A stretch of 64,000 nucleotides of DNA. Origin: Paracoccaceae bacterium. Its GTDB lineage: Bacteria > Pseudomonadota > Alphaproteobacteria > Rhodobacterales > Rhodobacteraceae. This document shows positions 1-9,780 of the stretch, piece after piece; position 1 is the first letter of the stretch; every line of letters begins with the position of its first letter. Where the stretch lies: assembly GCA_016124615.1 (NCBI GenBank), contig WGNF01000006.1:62001-126000 (forward strand), read 5' to 3'. The position numbers and the translations under genes were made by a program. The notes beneath the pieces were generated by a model that had not been told where the DNA came from, did no database searches, and saw nothing but the letters and a program-made list of their open reading frames with translations.

Positions 1-430
1 GCCGCGGCCCAAGCCAGGCCAGAGCCACCCCGCCACCCGCAGCTTTCAGGCGATCCGCATCGCCGTGAATGCCGAGTTTGACGAGCTGGTGAACGGGCTT
101 GAAGCGGCGGAACGTGCGCTGAAGCCGGGCGGGCGGCTGGCGGTGGTCACCTTCCACTCGCTGGAGGACCGCATCGTCAAGCGGTTCCTGCAACTTCGTT
201 CCGGGCGCGAGGCGAATGCCAACCGCTATGCGCCGGAAAAGCCGGTGACCGATGCGCCGTTCCGCCTGCTGACGCGTCAGGCGGTGGCGCCGGATGATGA
301 AGAGATGGCGGCGAACCCGCGCGCAAGATCGGCCAAGCTGCGTGCCGCCGCGCGGACCGACGCCCCCGCCGGTCCGGTGGACCGCTCGACGATCGGCCTG
401 CCCATGCTCGATGCGAAAGGACGGCCCTGA
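1..430 (+). CDS. rsmH: 16S rRNA (cytosine1402-N4)-methyltransferase RsmH, 3' part
   Basis: This is the C-terminal 142 codons of RsmH (MraW), open from base 2 at the window edge. RsmH N4-methylates C1402 in the decoding centre of 16S rRNA using S-adenosylmethionine. The visible part begins just before the conserved [15 protein letters not shown] segment and contains [23 protein letters not shown], both typical of this family. The start codon and the SAM-binding half lie upstream of the window. The stop is one base before the ftsL start, as in most dcw clusters, which supports the identification. Identity is secure; only the 5' end is missing. Confidence 0.95.
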   Translation, partial: PRPKPGQSHPATRSFQAIRIAVNAEFDELVNGLEAAERALKPGGRLAVVTFHSLEDRIVKRFLQLRSGREANANRYAPEKPVTDAPFRLLTRQAVAPDDEEMAANPRARSAKLRAAARTDAPAGPVDRSTIGLPMLDAKGRP

Positions 431-431
431 G

Positions 432-818
432 ATGCGCCCGCTGCTTTATGTCCTGTCTGCCGTGGCCGTGATGGGCCTCGCGTTCTGGGCCTACCGGCAG
501 AACTACGCCACGCAGGACTCGCTCAAAGAGGTCGCGCGCCTTCAACGCGAGATCGGGGCGCTGCACGAGGCGCTGGGGATGCAACAGGCCGAATGGGCCT
601 ATGAAAACCGGCCCGCGCGCCTGCGCGAACTGACGCTGCTGAACTTCGACAAGCTCAACCTGCTGCCAATGACGCCAGAGCAGTTCGGCGCAGTCGGCGA
701 GGTGGCCATGCCGCAGCCGGTGGCGGCGTCCGCGCCGATGCAGATCACCCAGCCGGTCGAAACCGCAGCAACGCTGAAGCCGAAACCGAAGCCCGCGCAG
801 AAGGGGACCACGCCATGA
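432..818 (+). CDS. ftsL: Cell division protein FtsL-like
   Basis: A 128-residue bitopic membrane protein. Residues about 3-20 form one transmembrane helix, followed by a heptad-like coiled coil (residues about 25-60) and a Pro/Lys-rich tail. This is the FtsL architecture: with FtsB and FtsQ it forms the subcomplex that activates FtsW/FtsI at the septum. Sequence conservation in FtsL is low, so the call rests on size, topology and position between rsmH and ftsI. The chosen ATG is one base after the rsmH stop; a longer frame upstream overlaps rsmH and is not needed. The 3' end overlaps ftsI by 4 bases (ATGA), implying coupled translation. Confidence 0.85.
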   Translation: MRPLLYVLSAVAVMGLAFWAYRQNYATQDSLKEVARLQREIGALHEALGMQQAEWAYENRPARLRELTLLNFDKLNLLPMTPEQFGAVGEVAMPQPVAASAPMQITQPVETAATLKPKPKPAQKGTTP

Positions 819-2593
819 TCCGGACCCCGCTGCGACCGCTGGCCCGCATCCTGACGGCGCGCGCCAAGGGCGAGAATCCGGACGCGATCGAGCGCGAGAA
901 CATCCGCCTGCGGCACGAAGAGATGCGCGACACCTCGCGCGATCAGGCCGAGGGGCGGCTGTTGATGCTGGGGCTGTTCTTCTTCGCCGCCTTCACGCTG
1001 GTGGGCGCGCGGATGGGCCTGATGGCCGCCGCCCCGCCCAGCGAGCCGCAGGTTGCCGCGGTGGGCCCTTCGATCACCGCGCAGCGCGCCGACATCGTCG
1101 ACCGCAACGGCCGCGTGCTGGCCACCAACCTTGCCACCTATTCGCTTTACGCCCAGCCGCAGGACATGATCGACCCGATCAAGGCCGCAAAATCGCTGGT
1201 GAAAATCTTCCCCGACCTCGACGAGGCGCGGCTGGAGAAGGATTTTACCGGCGACCGCACCTTTGTCTGGATCAAGCGCACCCTGTCGCCCGAACAGATG
1301 CAGGCGGTGCATGACATCGGCGATCCGGGCTTGCTGTTCGGCCCGCGCGAGATGCGGCTTTACCCCAACGGGCGGCTGGCCGCGCATATTCTGGGCGGCG
1401 CGGGCTTTGGCCGCGAGGGCGTCGACTCGGCCGAGGTGATCGGCATCGCGGGGGTGGAAAAAGAATACGACAGCTGGCTGCGCGATCCTGCCAACGCCGG
1501 GCAGCCGCTGCAGCTGTCGATCGACCTGACGGTGCAGGCCGCAACGCGCGAAGTGCTGGATGCCGGGATGCACATGATGAACGCCAAGGGTGCCGCGGCG
1601 ATCCTGATGGACGCCCACACCGGCGAGATTTTGTCGATGGTCTCATTGCCCGACTTCGACCCCAACGACCGCCCGGCGCCGCTGGTGAAGGGCGACGCGG
1701 CCGACAGCCCGCTGTTCAACCGCGCGGTGCAGGGGCTTTACGAACTCGGGTCGACCTTCAAGATCTTCGACGTCGGGCAGGCGCTCGACCTTGGGCTGAT
1801 CACGCCCGACACGATCATCGACACCAAGCCGATCGTCTGGGGCAAATATACCCTGCACGATTTTCACAACTACGGCTCCAAGCTGTCGGTCAAGGACGTG
1901 ATCCGCGAAAGCTCCAACCTCGGCGCGGCGCGGATCGCGTTGCTGTTCGGCGGCGACAAGCAAAAGCCGTTCCTGAAATCGCTTGGCTTGCTGGATCCGA
2001 CCCCGGTGGAACTGGTCGAGGCGGGCGGCGCGCGGCCGCAATACCCCACCAACTGGTCCGACCTGTCGACCATGACGATCGCCTACGGCCACGGCATTTC
2101 GGTGTCGCCGCTGCACCTGTGCACGGCCTATGCCTCGATGCTGAACGGCGGCATCCGGGTCTATCCGACGCTGATCAAGACCGACCACCCCAAGATCGGC
2201 CCCCGCGTCGTTTCCGAGGCGACATCGGACAAGCTGCGCACCATGTTGCGCTATGTTGTCACCAGCGGCACCGCGTCCTATGGCGATGTTAAGGGCTATG
2301 ACGTCGGCGGCAAGACCGGCACGGCCGACAAGCCCGACCCGCAGGGGGGCTACTATACCGACAAAGTGATTTCGACTTTCGCATCGGTGTTTCCGGCGCA
2401 TGATCCGAAATACGTTCTGGTCGTCACGCTGGATGAACCCTCTGACAACACGGGCAAAGACCCCCGGCGCACCGCAGGCTATACCGCCGTGCCGGTGGCG
2501 GCAGAGATCATCCGTCGCGATGCGCCGCTGCTGGGCCTGCGCCCCGAGATTGTGCCCGATCCGCAGAATGCGATAACACTCGCGCGCAACTGA
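815..2593 (+). CDS. ftsI: Septal peptidoglycan transpeptidase FtsI (PBP3)
   Basis: A 592-residue class B penicillin-binding protein that cross-links septal peptidoglycan in the periplasm. There is a cytoplasmic N-terminus of about 48 residues and one membrane anchor (about 50-72). A pedestal/dimerisation domain follows, then the transpeptidase domain with all three catalytic motifs: S313-T-F-K316 (SxxK, acyl-serine nucleophile), S366-S-N368 (SxN) and K500-T-G502 (KTG). The start overlaps the ftsL stop (ATGA). The length matches alphaproteobacterial FtsI. It works with FtsW, encoded further along the same cluster. Confidence 0.97.
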   Translation: MIRTPLRPLARILTARAKGENPDAIERENIRLRHEEMRDTSRDQAEGRLLMLGLFFFAAFTLVGARMGLMAAAPPSEPQVAAVGPSITAQRADIVDRNGRVLATNLATYSLYAQPQDMIDPIKAAKSLVKIFPDLDEARLEKDFTGDRTFVWIKRTLSPEQMQAVHDIGDPGLLFGPREMRLYPNGRLAAHILGGAGFGREGVDSAEVIGIAGVEKEYDSWLRDPANAGQPLQLSIDLTVQAATREVLDAGMHMMNAKGAAAILMDAHTGEILSMVSLPDFDPNDRPAPLVKGDAADSPLFNRAVQGLYELGSTFKIFDVGQALDLGLITPDTIIDTKPIVWGKYTLHDFHNYGSKLSVKDVIRESSNLGAARIALLFGGDKQKPFLKSLGLLDPTPVELVEAGGARPQYPTNWSDLSTMTIAYGHGISVSPLHLCTAYASMLNGGIRVYPTLIKTDHPKIGPRVVSEATSDKLRTMLRYVVTSGTASYGDVKGYDVGGKTGTADKPDPQGGYYTDKVISTFASVFPAHDPKYVLVVTLDEPSDNTGKDPRRTAGYTAVPVAAEIIRRDAPLLGLRPEIVPDPQNAITLARN

Positions 2594-2608
2594 CGGGGTG
2601 GGTGGCGC

Positions 2609-4114
2609 TTGGAACATGAAAACGACAGGACGGGCGCGGGACGGCGGCTGACGCTGGCGGCCCTGGGCCTGACCGCGCGCGGCGGGCGCGATACGGCAGT
2701 CACCGGCCTAGCCGTCGACAGCCGCGAGGTGCGCGCCGGGATGCTGTTCGCCGCGCTGCCCGGCAGCACGGTGCACGGCGCGGCCTATGTCGCCACGGCG
2801 CTTGATCGTGGTGCCGCTGCCGTGCTGACCGATCCCGAGGGGGCGGCGCTGGCGGCAACGGCGCTGACCGGGTCCGATGCGGCGCTGGTGGTGGTTGAAG
2901 AGCCGCGCGCCGCGCTGGCGCAGGCGGCGGCGCTGTGGTTCGGCGCGCAGCCCGCGGTGATGGTTGCGGTGACCGGCACCAACGGCAAGACATCCGTCGC
3001 CACCTTCACCCGGCAAATCTGGACCGCGCTTGGCTATGCCGCGATCAATGTCGGCACGACCGGCATCGAGGGCGCGTGGGAGGCGCCGCTGCATCACACC
3101 ACGCCCGACCCGATCACCCTGCATCGCGCGCTGGCCGAAGCGGCGGCGGCAGGCGTGACGCATGCGGCGATGGAGGCTTCGTCGCACGGGCTGGACCAGC
3201 ACCGGCTGGACGGCGTGCGGCTGAAGGCGGCGGCATTCACGAATTTCACCCAGGACCACCTCGACTATCACAAGACCTTCGCCGCGTACTTCGCTGCAAA
3301 GGCTGGCCTTTTCACCCGCGTGCTGCCCGATGACGGCACCGTCGTGGTGAACCTGAACGACCCGAAAGGCGCCGAAATCGCCGAACTGGCGCGCGCGCGG
3401 GGGCAAAATGTGCTGCACGTCGGCCATGCCGAGGGCTGTGATCTGCAAATTCTTGGCCAACGCTTCGACGCGCAGGGGCAAGAGCTACGATTTGTCTGGA
3501 AAGGACAAGCCCGGCAGGTGCGGCTGTCCTTGATCGGCGGGTTTCAGGCCGAAAATGTACTAGCGGCAACGGGGCTTGCCATCGCCTCTGGCAGCCCGCC
3601 CGAGGCGGTGTTCGGGGTTCTCGACCGGCTTTCGACGGTGCGCGGCCGGATGCAGCTGGCGGCGACCCGGGCCAACGGGGCGGCGGTTTTTGTCGACTAC
3701 GCGCATACGCCGGATGCGGTGGAAACTGCGCTGAAGGCGCTGCGCCCGCATGTGCTGGGCCGCCTCGTCGTGGTCTTTGGCGCCGGTGGCGACCGCGACC
3801 GCACCAAACGCCCGCTGATGGGCGCAGCGGCAGCGGCCCATGCCGACGTGTTGATCGTGACCGACGACAACCCACGGTCGGAAGACCCGGCCAGCATCCG
3901 CGCCGCGATCCTCGCCGCCTGTCCCGGCGCTGCCGAGGTGGGCGACCGGGCCGAGGCGATCCTGCGCGGTGTCGCTGCGCTGGGGCCGGGCGACGCCTTG
4001 CTGATCGCCGGCAAAGGCCACGAAAGCGGGCAGACCGTGGGTGGCACGATCTATCCGTTTGATGACGTCGAGCAGGCCAGCCTTGCCGTCGCCGCGCTGG
4101 AGGGGCGGGCATGA
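2609..4114 (+). CDS. murE: UDP-MurNAc-L-Ala-D-Glu:meso-diaminopimelate ligase MurE
   Basis: MurE adds meso-diaminopimelate to UDP-MurNAc-L-Ala-D-Glu in the cytoplasm. The 501-residue protein has the Mur ligase ATP-binding loop TGTNGKT at residues 122-128 and the DNPR motif at about 420-423, which in this family selects meso-Dap over L-Lys. The N-terminal UDP-binding domain (about 1-100) carries the VDSREV motif. The start chosen is TTG, because the only nearby ATG (2616) is out of frame and the domain begins within about 15 residues; the ribosome site ahead of it is weak. The 3' end overlaps murF by 4 bases. Confidence 0.96.
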   Translation: MEHENDRTGAGRRLTLAALGLTARGGRDTAVTGLAVDSREVRAGMLFAALPGSTVHGAAYVATALDRGAAAVLTDPEGAALAATALTGSDAALVVVEEPRAALAQAAALWFGAQPAVMVAVTGTNGKTSVATFTRQIWTALGYAAINVGTTGIEGAWEAPLHHTTPDPITLHRALAEAAAAGVTHAAMEASSHGLDQHRLDGVRLKAAAFTNFTQDHLDYHKTFAAYFAAKAGLFTRVLPDDGTVVVNLNDPKGAEIAELARARGQNVLHVGHAEGCDLQILGQRFDAQGQELRFVWKGQARQVRLSLIGGFQAENVLAATGLAIASGSPPEAVFGVLDRLSTVRGRMQLAATRANGAAVFVDYAHTPDAVETALKALRPHVLGRLVVVFGAGGDRDRTKRPLMGAAAAAHADVLIVTDDNPRSEDPASIRAAILAACPGAAEVGDRAEAILRGVAALGPGDALLIAGKGHESGQTVGGTIYPFDDVEQASLAVAALEGRA

Positions 4115-5559
4115 CCGCGCTCTGGACCTCGGCCGAGGCCGCCGCCGCAACGGGGGGCCGGACCACGGCGGCGTTCGCTGCTTCCGGCGTTTCCATCGAC
4201 ACCCGGACGCTGGAGGAAGGCGATCTGTTCGTAGCCCTCACGGATGTGCGCGATGGTCATGATTTCGTGTCGCAGGCGCTGGCACAGGGCGCTGCCGCCG
4301 CGCTGGTCTCGCGTGTTCCTGAGGGCGTCGCGGCGGATGCGCCGTTGTTGATCGTGCCCGACGTGCTGGCCGCGCTGGGGGCTTTGGGCGCGGCGGCGCG
4401 GGCTCGCAGCGCGGCCAGGGTGGTGGCCGTCACCGGATCGGTCGGCAAAACCTCGACCAAAGAAATGCTGCGCGCCGTGCTGGGCGGGCAGGGCCGGGTG
4501 CATGCCGCCGAGGCAAGCTATAACAACCACTGGGGCGTGCCGCTGACGCTGGCGCGGATGCCGGTCGGCGCCGAATACGCGGTGATCGAGATCGGCATGA
4601 ACCATCCCGGCGAGATTGCCCCGCTGGCACGACTGGCGCGCCCGCACGTGGCGATGATCACGACGGTTGCCGCGGCACACCTTGAAGCCTTTGAAAACGT
4701 TGAAGGGATCGCACGGGAAAAGGCGCAGGTCATGGCCGGGCTGCAGCCGGGCGGGGTGGCCGTGCTGAACGCCGACCTGCCGGTGACGCCGATCCTGTTG
4801 GCCGCCGCCGAGGCTGCGAGGGCCCGGATCCTTACCTTCGGCGCCGCCGCGACCGCCGATTTCCGGCTGCGCGACGTGCAGGTCACGCGCGATACCACCG
4901 TGGTGCGGGCCGAGGCGGCGGGGTTGCCGCTGCTGTTCAAGGTCGGTTCGGCCGGCCGGCATTTTGCGATGAACGCGCTGGGTGTGATGGCGGTAGCCGA
5001 GGCGCTGGGGCTGGACCTTGGTCTGGCCGCGATCGACATCGGCCGCTGGCAGCCGCCCGAGGGGCGCGGCGCGCGCGAACGGATCGTGCTTGATCTGGTC
5101 AATGACGCGATGGCCTTCGACCTGATCGACGACGCATTCAACGCCAACCCGGCCTCGATGGCGGCGGCGCTGGACGTGCTGGTCGGGGCCGAGCCGACGC
5201 ACGGCATCGGGCGGGTGGCGGAAGGCCGCCGCATCGCCATTCTTGGCGACATGCTGGAACTCGGGCCTGACGAGCTGGCGCTGCACCGTGCCATTGCCGA
5301 CCATCCGGGGCTGCCGAAGATCGCGCAGATTCACTGTGTTGGCCCAAGGATGCGGGTGCTTTGGGATGCGCTGCCGCGCCGCCAGCGCGGGCTGTGGACC
5401 GAGACCGCCGCCGAAATGGTGGCCGAGGCCCGCCATCTGGCCGACGCAGGCGATGTTGTGCTGGTGAAGGGCTCGAAGGGGATCAAGGTCAGCCGTGTGG
5501 TTGACGCCCTGCGCAATTTGGGGCAAGCGGCCGCGACCGCACGCCGGAGGACGGAATAG
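4111..5559 (+). CDS. murF: UDP-MurNAc-tripeptide:D-Ala-D-Ala ligase MurF
   Basis: MurF completes the cytoplasmic pentapeptide precursor by adding D-Ala-D-Ala. The 482-residue protein shows the three Mur-ligase domains: an N-terminal binding domain with the SIDTRTLEEGDLFVAL segment, the central ATPase domain with TGSVGKT at residues 108-114 and EIGMNHPGEI, and a C-terminal domain containing AFNANPASM and LGDMLELG. ATG overlaps the murE stop, and the TAG stop directly abuts the mraY ATG, so murE-murF-mraY reads as one coupled block. Confidence 0.97.
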   Translation: MTALWTSAEAAAATGGRTTAAFAASGVSIDTRTLEEGDLFVALTDVRDGHDFVSQALAQGAAAALVSRVPEGVAADAPLLIVPDVLAALGALGAAARARSAARVVAVTGSVGKTSTKEMLRAVLGGQGRVHAAEASYNNHWGVPLTLARMPVGAEYAVIEIGMNHPGEIAPLARLARPHVAMITTVAAAHLEAFENVEGIAREKAQVMAGLQPGGVAVLNADLPVTPILLAAAEAARARILTFGAAATADFRLRDVQVTRDTTVVRAEAAGLPLLFKVGSAGRHFAMNALGVMAVAEALGLDLGLAAIDIGRWQPPEGRGARERIVLDLVNDAMAFDLIDDAFNANPASMAAALDVLVGAEPTHGIGRVAEGRRIAILGDMLELGPDELALHRAIADHPGLPKIAQIHCVGPRMRVLWDALPRRQRGLWTETAAEMVAEARHLADAGDVVLVKGSKGIKVSRVVDALRNLGQAAATARRRTE

Positions 5560-6642
5560 ATGCTGTATTGGCTGAGCCAATTTTCCGAGGGCGGGGGGCT
5601 GTTCAACCTGTTCCGCTACATCACGTTCCGCTCGGGCGGGGCCTTCTTCACGGCGCTGATCTTCGGCTTCGTCTTCGGGCGGCCGCTGATCGACTTTCTG
5701 CGCGCACGCCAGAAGAAGGGGCAACCGATCCGCAGCGACGGGCCGCAGACCCATTTCGTCAAGGCCGGCACGCCGACGATGGGCGGGGTGCTGATCCTTG
5801 GCGCGCTGGTGCTGTCGACGCTGCTCTGGGCGCGGCTGGACAATGTCTATGTCTGGCTGACGCTGTTCGTAACGCTGGGTTTCGGTCTGATCGGCTTTGC
5901 CGACGACTGGAAGAAGGTGACCAAGCAGAACACCAAGGGCGTGTCGAGCCGGGTGCGGTTCCTGCTGGGCCTGTTGATCGCTGCGATCGCGGCCTATGTC
6001 GCGACGCATGCGCAACCGGCTGAGCTGACCAATACGCTGGCCGTGCCGTTCTTCAAGAACGTCTTGATCCACATGGGGATTTTCTTCATCCCCTTCGCGA
6101 TGATCGTGATCGTCGGCGCCGCCAATGCGGTGAACCTTACCGACGGGCTGGATGGCCTTGCGATCATGCCGGTGATGATCGCCGCCGCCACGCTGGGCGT
6201 GATCGCCTATGTCGTCGGCCGGATCGACTATTCGGAATACCTCGACCTGCATTTCGTGCCGGGCACGGGTGAGTTGCTGATCTTCGTCTCGGCGCTGATC
6301 GGCGGCGGGCTGGGGTTCCTGTGGTACAACGCGCCACCGGCGGCGGTGTTCATGGGCGATACCGGGTCGCTGGCATTGGGCGGGGCGCTGGGCGTGATCG
6401 CCGTGGCGATCAAGCACGAGATCGTGCTGGCCATCGTCGGCGGGCTGTTCGTGGTCGAGGCGTTGTCGGTCATCATTCAGGTGCTTTACTTCAAGCGTAC
6501 CGGCAAACGCGTGTTCCTGATGGCGCCGATCCACCACCATTTCGAAAAGAAGGGCTGGGCCGAGCCGCAGATCGTGATCCGGTTCTGGATCATCTCGCTG
6601 ATCCTTGCGCTGATCGGCCTTGCGACCCTGAAGCTGCGCTAG
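5560..6642 (+). CDS. mraY: Phospho-MurNAc-pentapeptide translocase MraY
   Basis: An integral membrane enzyme of 360 residues with about ten predicted transmembrane segments. It transfers phospho-MurNAc-pentapeptide to undecaprenyl phosphate to make lipid I. Family signatures visible are the FADDWKK aspartate pair, [10 protein letters not shown], the [11 protein letters not shown] loop and the HHHFEKKGW histidine motif near the C-terminus. The length matches the family. The start codon immediately follows the murF stop. In related genomes murD normally follows directly; here the next 3.8 kb is accessory sequence. Confidence 0.97.
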   Translation: MLYWLSQFSEGGGLFNLFRYITFRSGGAFFTALIFGFVFGRPLIDFLRARQKKGQPIRSDGPQTHFVKAGTPTMGGVLILGALVLSTLLWARLDNVYVWLTLFVTLGFGLIGFADDWKKVTKQNTKGVSSRVRFLLGLLIAAIAAYVATHAQPAELTNTLAVPFFKNVLIHMGIFFIPFAMIVIVGAANAVNLTDGLDGLAIMPVMIAAATLGVIAYVVGRIDYSEYLDLHFVPGTGELLIFVSALIGGGLGFLWYNAPPAAVFMGDTGSLALGGALGVIAVAIKHEIVLAIVGGLFVVEALSVIIQVLYFKRTGKRVFLMAPIHHHFEKKGWAEPQIVIRFWIISLILALIGLATLKLR

Positions 6643-6700
6643 CCCTGGATGGCGGCGGGCGGGGTGGTCCCGCCCGCGCCGGTGCCACGCCGGATCCTGA

Positions 6701-7951
6701 ATGACCGCAGACTGGCCCAGCCTTGGCATTGCCGCCCTTGCGACCGCTGGCGTGATCCTGCGGCCGTTCCGGATTCCGGAATATGCTTTCGCGCTGGCTG
6801 GCGCGGTTCTGCTGGTGGCGTTCGGGCTCATGCCCTGGCCGCTGGCGCTGGCGGCGGTGCACAAGGGGACGGATGTCTATCTTTTCCTGATCGGCATGAT
6901 GCTGCTGGCCGGGCTGGCCACGCGAGAGGGGTTGTTCGACTACCTCGCCGCGCTGGCGGTGCAGGATGCCAAGGGCTCGGCCCGCCGTCTCTTTGCCACC
7001 GTCTACGGCGTGGGCATCGTGGTGACGGTGTTCCTGTCGAATGACGCCACCGCCGTGGTGCTGACCCCGGCGGTCTACGCGGCGGCAAAACATGCGCGAG
7101 TCAACCCGCTGCCCTATCTGTTCGCCTGCGCCTTCATCGCCAACGCAGCAAGTTTCGTGCTGCCGATCTCCAACCCCGCCAACCTTGTGATCTACGGCGC
7201 GGCGATGCCGCCGCTGGGGCAGTGGCTGCGGCATCTTCTGCTGCCCTCGGTGGCGGCGATCGCGGCGACCTATCTGGCGCTGCGCTGGGCGTTGCGCCGC
7301 GCGCTTGACGCGGAACAGCCCGGCCCCGCCGATCTGCCGCATCTGAGCCACAGCGGCAGGCTTGTCGCCGGGGGGATCGTGCTGACGGCGCTGGTGCTGA
7401 TGACGGCCTCGGCGCTGGGGGCAGATCTTGGCGGGCCGACGCTGCTGTCGGGCTGTGCGGTCGTCCTTGGCGTGACGCTGCTGACCCGCGCGTCGCCCGT
7501 GCCGCTGTTGCGCCATGTATCCTGGGGGGTGCTGCCGCTGGTCGCCGGGCTTTTCGTGCTGGTCGGGGCGGTGTTTCGCACCGGCGCGCTGGGCACGATG
7601 ACCGCCTGGCTGCACATATCCGCGCAAACCGCGCCCAGCCAGACCGCGGCGATTGCAGGCGGGGCCATTGCGGTGGTGTCGAACCTGATGAACAACCTGC
7701 CCGCCGGGCTGATCGCGGCGACGGCGGGCCAGGCGACGCAGGTGCCGCCGCAGGTCACGAATGCGCTGCTGATCGGCGTCGATCTGGGGCCGAACCTGTC
7801 GGTGACCGGATCGCTGGCGACCATCCTGTGGCTGGTCGCGCTGCGGCGCGAAGGGCTGCACGTCAGCGCCGGGCAGTTCCTGCGTCTGGGCGCAATCGTG
7901 ATGCCGCCCGCGCTGTTGCTGGCGCTGGGGGCACTGTTGCTGCAACCGTAG
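6701..7951 (+). CDS. ArsB-type arsenite/anion permease
   Basis: A 416-residue, very hydrophobic polytopic membrane protein of the ArsB/ArsP-like ion transporter superfamily. Family-like segments are VFLSNDATAVVLTPAVYAA, LPISNPANLVIYG and DLGPNLSVTGSLATILW; the two half-repeats each carry an Asn-rich loop typical of ArsB. The likely role is efflux of arsenite or a related oxyanion at the inner membrane, but no arsR, arsC or arsA lies beside it, so substrate is inferred from family only. It sits 58 bases after mraY on the same strand and converges with the lectin gene, interrupting the usual mraY-murD order. Confidence 0.8.
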   Translation: MTADWPSLGIAALATAGVILRPFRIPEYAFALAGAVLLVAFGLMPWPLALAAVHKGTDVYLFLIGMMLLAGLATREGLFDYLAALAVQDAKGSARRLFATVYGVGIVVTVFLSNDATAVVLTPAVYAAAKHARVNPLPYLFACAFIANAASFVLPISNPANLVIYGAAMPPLGQWLRHLLLPSVAAIAATYLALRWALRRALDAEQPGPADLPHLSHSGRLVAGGIVLTALVLMTASALGADLGGPTLLSGCAVVLGVTLLTRASPVPLLRHVSWGVLPLVAGLFVLVGAVFRTGALGTMTAWLHISAQTAPSQTAAIAGGAIAVVSNLMNNLPAGLIAATAGQATQVPPQVTNALLIGVDLGPNLSVTGSLATILWLVALRREGLHVSAGQFLRLGAIVMPPALLLALGALLLQP

Positions 7952-7986
7952 TCGTGGGCGGCAGGGTCGGGCGACCGCCCTTCCAC

Positions 7987-9780
7987 TCAAAGCGGTTTGA
8001 TCGTCCAGGTCACCTCATAGATCGAATTCGCGCCGCAGCCGGTGGCCGAGTCGGTGCCTTGGTGGGTCGTCACCGTGGTGAAGGTCTTGGTGCCGCTGTC
8101 GGTCATCAGGAACAGGTCGCGCCCCATCATCGCGCGCATCTCCACCGCCACCAGACCGTCGCATTTGGCGAAGATGATGTCGTTGAGCTTGCCCAGCAGC
8201 CAGCCCTCGATCGCGCCCAGCACGCTGCCCAGAACCGGGATCGACACGCTGAGCGCACCGGTCAGCTTGGTTTCGACGAACTTCACCACGCCTTTGGCGA
8301 TATCTTCTTCCATCGAGGTGGTGCCGGCGCCGCCAAGCCCGTTGCCCGCGGCCTGCAACGAGGCGAGGATGGCCGACTGGTCGGCATGGCCGTTGTTGAC
8401 GACGATGTAGCTGAAGCTCATCGGCTCGGCGAGGTCGACCGCGATGTCGTCGAAATAAAGCAGGTTGGTCTGCGAGGTTTGCGGATGGGTGCCGCCGATG
8501 TCGCCGATCCATTGCACCACGGTGGCGTTGGGCAGATTGCCGGCCGACACCGTGGCGGAGGCCGCATCGGTGTCGGCGTTCAGCGACCGCGCCCGGTCGG
8601 CACGCACATAGTCGACTGACATCCGGTAACGCGAGGGCATGCGGAACTGCGCTCCGGCGGAAACCGTGCCCCAGATTGCACCGTTCCACGAAAGGATGCG
8701 CAGCCGCGCGTCGTCGGTCGGCACGTAGACGTCGATCTGGTTCGGTGCCGCGCTGACGGCGGTGGGCGACTCGGCCATCGGCGAGGTGGAACCGTAGTTC
8801 AGGATTTCCGGCACGGCCCAGATGTTGTTCTCGAACCAGTGGTGGTGCAGGTTGCCGTCGCTGCCCTTCAGGAACACGTCCAACCGCCCCGGCGCCCAGG
8901 TTACGGCGGCAGGCTCGCCGAAGTACGAACCGCCAAGCGATTCCCACTCGTTCCAGATCTGCCCGTCCCACCAGATGTGCCAGAGCGCCTTGTCGTTGAA
9001 CACGGCGAAGACGTCGATCCGGTCGGGACCCCAGCTGATCGCCACCGGTGGCGAGGCGAGTTGGCCGCCGTGGTTCTGCCAGCCGAACCAGCTGGTGCCG
9101 TCCGATTGGTTGCCGCGCAGGGTGAAGTCGGCGCCGCGCGCGAACACGTCAAGCTGGGTTGCACTGCGCGACACCATGCTGGCCGTGCTGGTGAAGGTGC
9201 CGCCAAGGCTTTCCCAGTTCGGGGTCCAGGTGTTGCCGCGCAGCGTCCGGGTGTAGAGCGCGTGATCCATCCCGACGCCGAACACGTCGATCCGCCCGCC
9301 GTCCCAGGCGATTGCCGCCGGGGCGCTGGTGAAGACGCCGCCAAGGCCCTGCCAGCCGGACAGATCATCGCTGTCATGGGTGCCGACGTAGCTTTTGTGA
9401 TACATCGCGTAGTCGCGCCCGAGGCCGAAGATATCAAGCCGCTGGGTCTGCACGAAGGCGCCGCCGTGCAGCACCCTGCTGGCTGCGGTCGCGGCAGGCG
9501 CCGCCCTGGCGGCGACGGATCCGGCGGCGGGGGCCGCTGGCGCAGGGGCCGGGCTGGCGCTAGTTTTCGCAACCGCCTGATCCGTGCCAAGGGTGGACAG
9601 GACCGGGTTGACCAGCACCGTCGAGGCCACGGCAACCGGCACCGAGGTGAAAGTGCCGCCAAGGCGCAGGTTGAAACCCAGACCCCGCGCAGGAGATGAT
9701 GCCATCATGCTGAAGTTCTGGTCGAGCCAGAAGGCATCACGCCGACCGGCAAGACCGGTGGTCACCGAAATTCCCTTCAT
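7987..9780 (-). CDS. PLL-type beta-propeller lectin-like protein with unknown C-terminal domain
   Basis: A 597-residue protein. Residues about 105-375 contain six repeats of about 45-48 residues with the pattern LGGxFTSxPAAIxW...RIDVFxxGxDxALYxxxxxxxxW. This is the blade signature of the Photorhabdus luminescens lectin (PLL) seven-bladed propellers, which bind fucose and related sugars. A seventh half-blade (LGGTFTSVPVAVAS) lies near residue 41, separated from the rest by an Ala/Pro-rich linker (about 70-105). Residues about 385-597 form a second domain with a Cys pair and a CGANSIYEVTW motif that I cannot name. There is no obvious signal peptide. An AAAGGAG ribosome site precedes the ATG. 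It is encoded antisense within the dcw cluster. Confidence 0.75.
   Translation of the reverse strand: MKGISVTTGLAGRRDAFWLDQNFSMMASSPARGLGFNLRLGGTFTSVPVAVASTVLVNPVLSTLGTDQAVAKTSASPAPAPAAPAAGSVAARAAPAATAASRVLHGGAFVQTQRLDIFGLGRDYAMYHKSYVGTHDSDDLSGWQGLGGVFTSAPAAIAWDGGRIDVFGVGMDHALYTRTLRGNTWTPNWESLGGTFTSTASMVSRSATQLDVFARGADFTLRGNQSDGTSWFGWQNHGGQLASPPVAISWGPDRIDVFAVFNDKALWHIWWDGQIWNEWESLGGSYFGEPAAVTWAPGRLDVFLKGSDGNLHHHWFENNIWAVPEILNYGSTSPMAESPTAVSAAPNQIDVYVPTDDARLRILSWNGAIWGTVSAGAQFRMPSRYRMSVDYVRADRARSLNADTDAASATVSAGNLPNATVVQWIGDIGGTHPQTSQTNLLYFDDIAVDLAEPMSFSYIVVNNGHADQSAILASLQAAGNGLGGAGTTSMEEDIAKGVVKFVETKLTGALSVSIPVLGSVLGAIEGWLLGKLNDIIFAKCDGLVAVEMRAMMGRDLFLMTDSGTKTFTTVTTHQGTDSATGCGANSIYEVTWTIKPL

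Noticed and set aside
4051-6864. A 937-codon open frame antisense to murF-mraY
   Set aside because: It is fully antisense to well-supported genes, rich in Arg/His/Gln as expected of complements of high-GC codons, and has no domain.
7956-7980. GGGCGG...CCGCCC inverted repeat between the convergent permease and lectin genes
   Set aside because: The stem is only six pairs with a 13-base loop and no T-run, so it is too weak to call a terminator.
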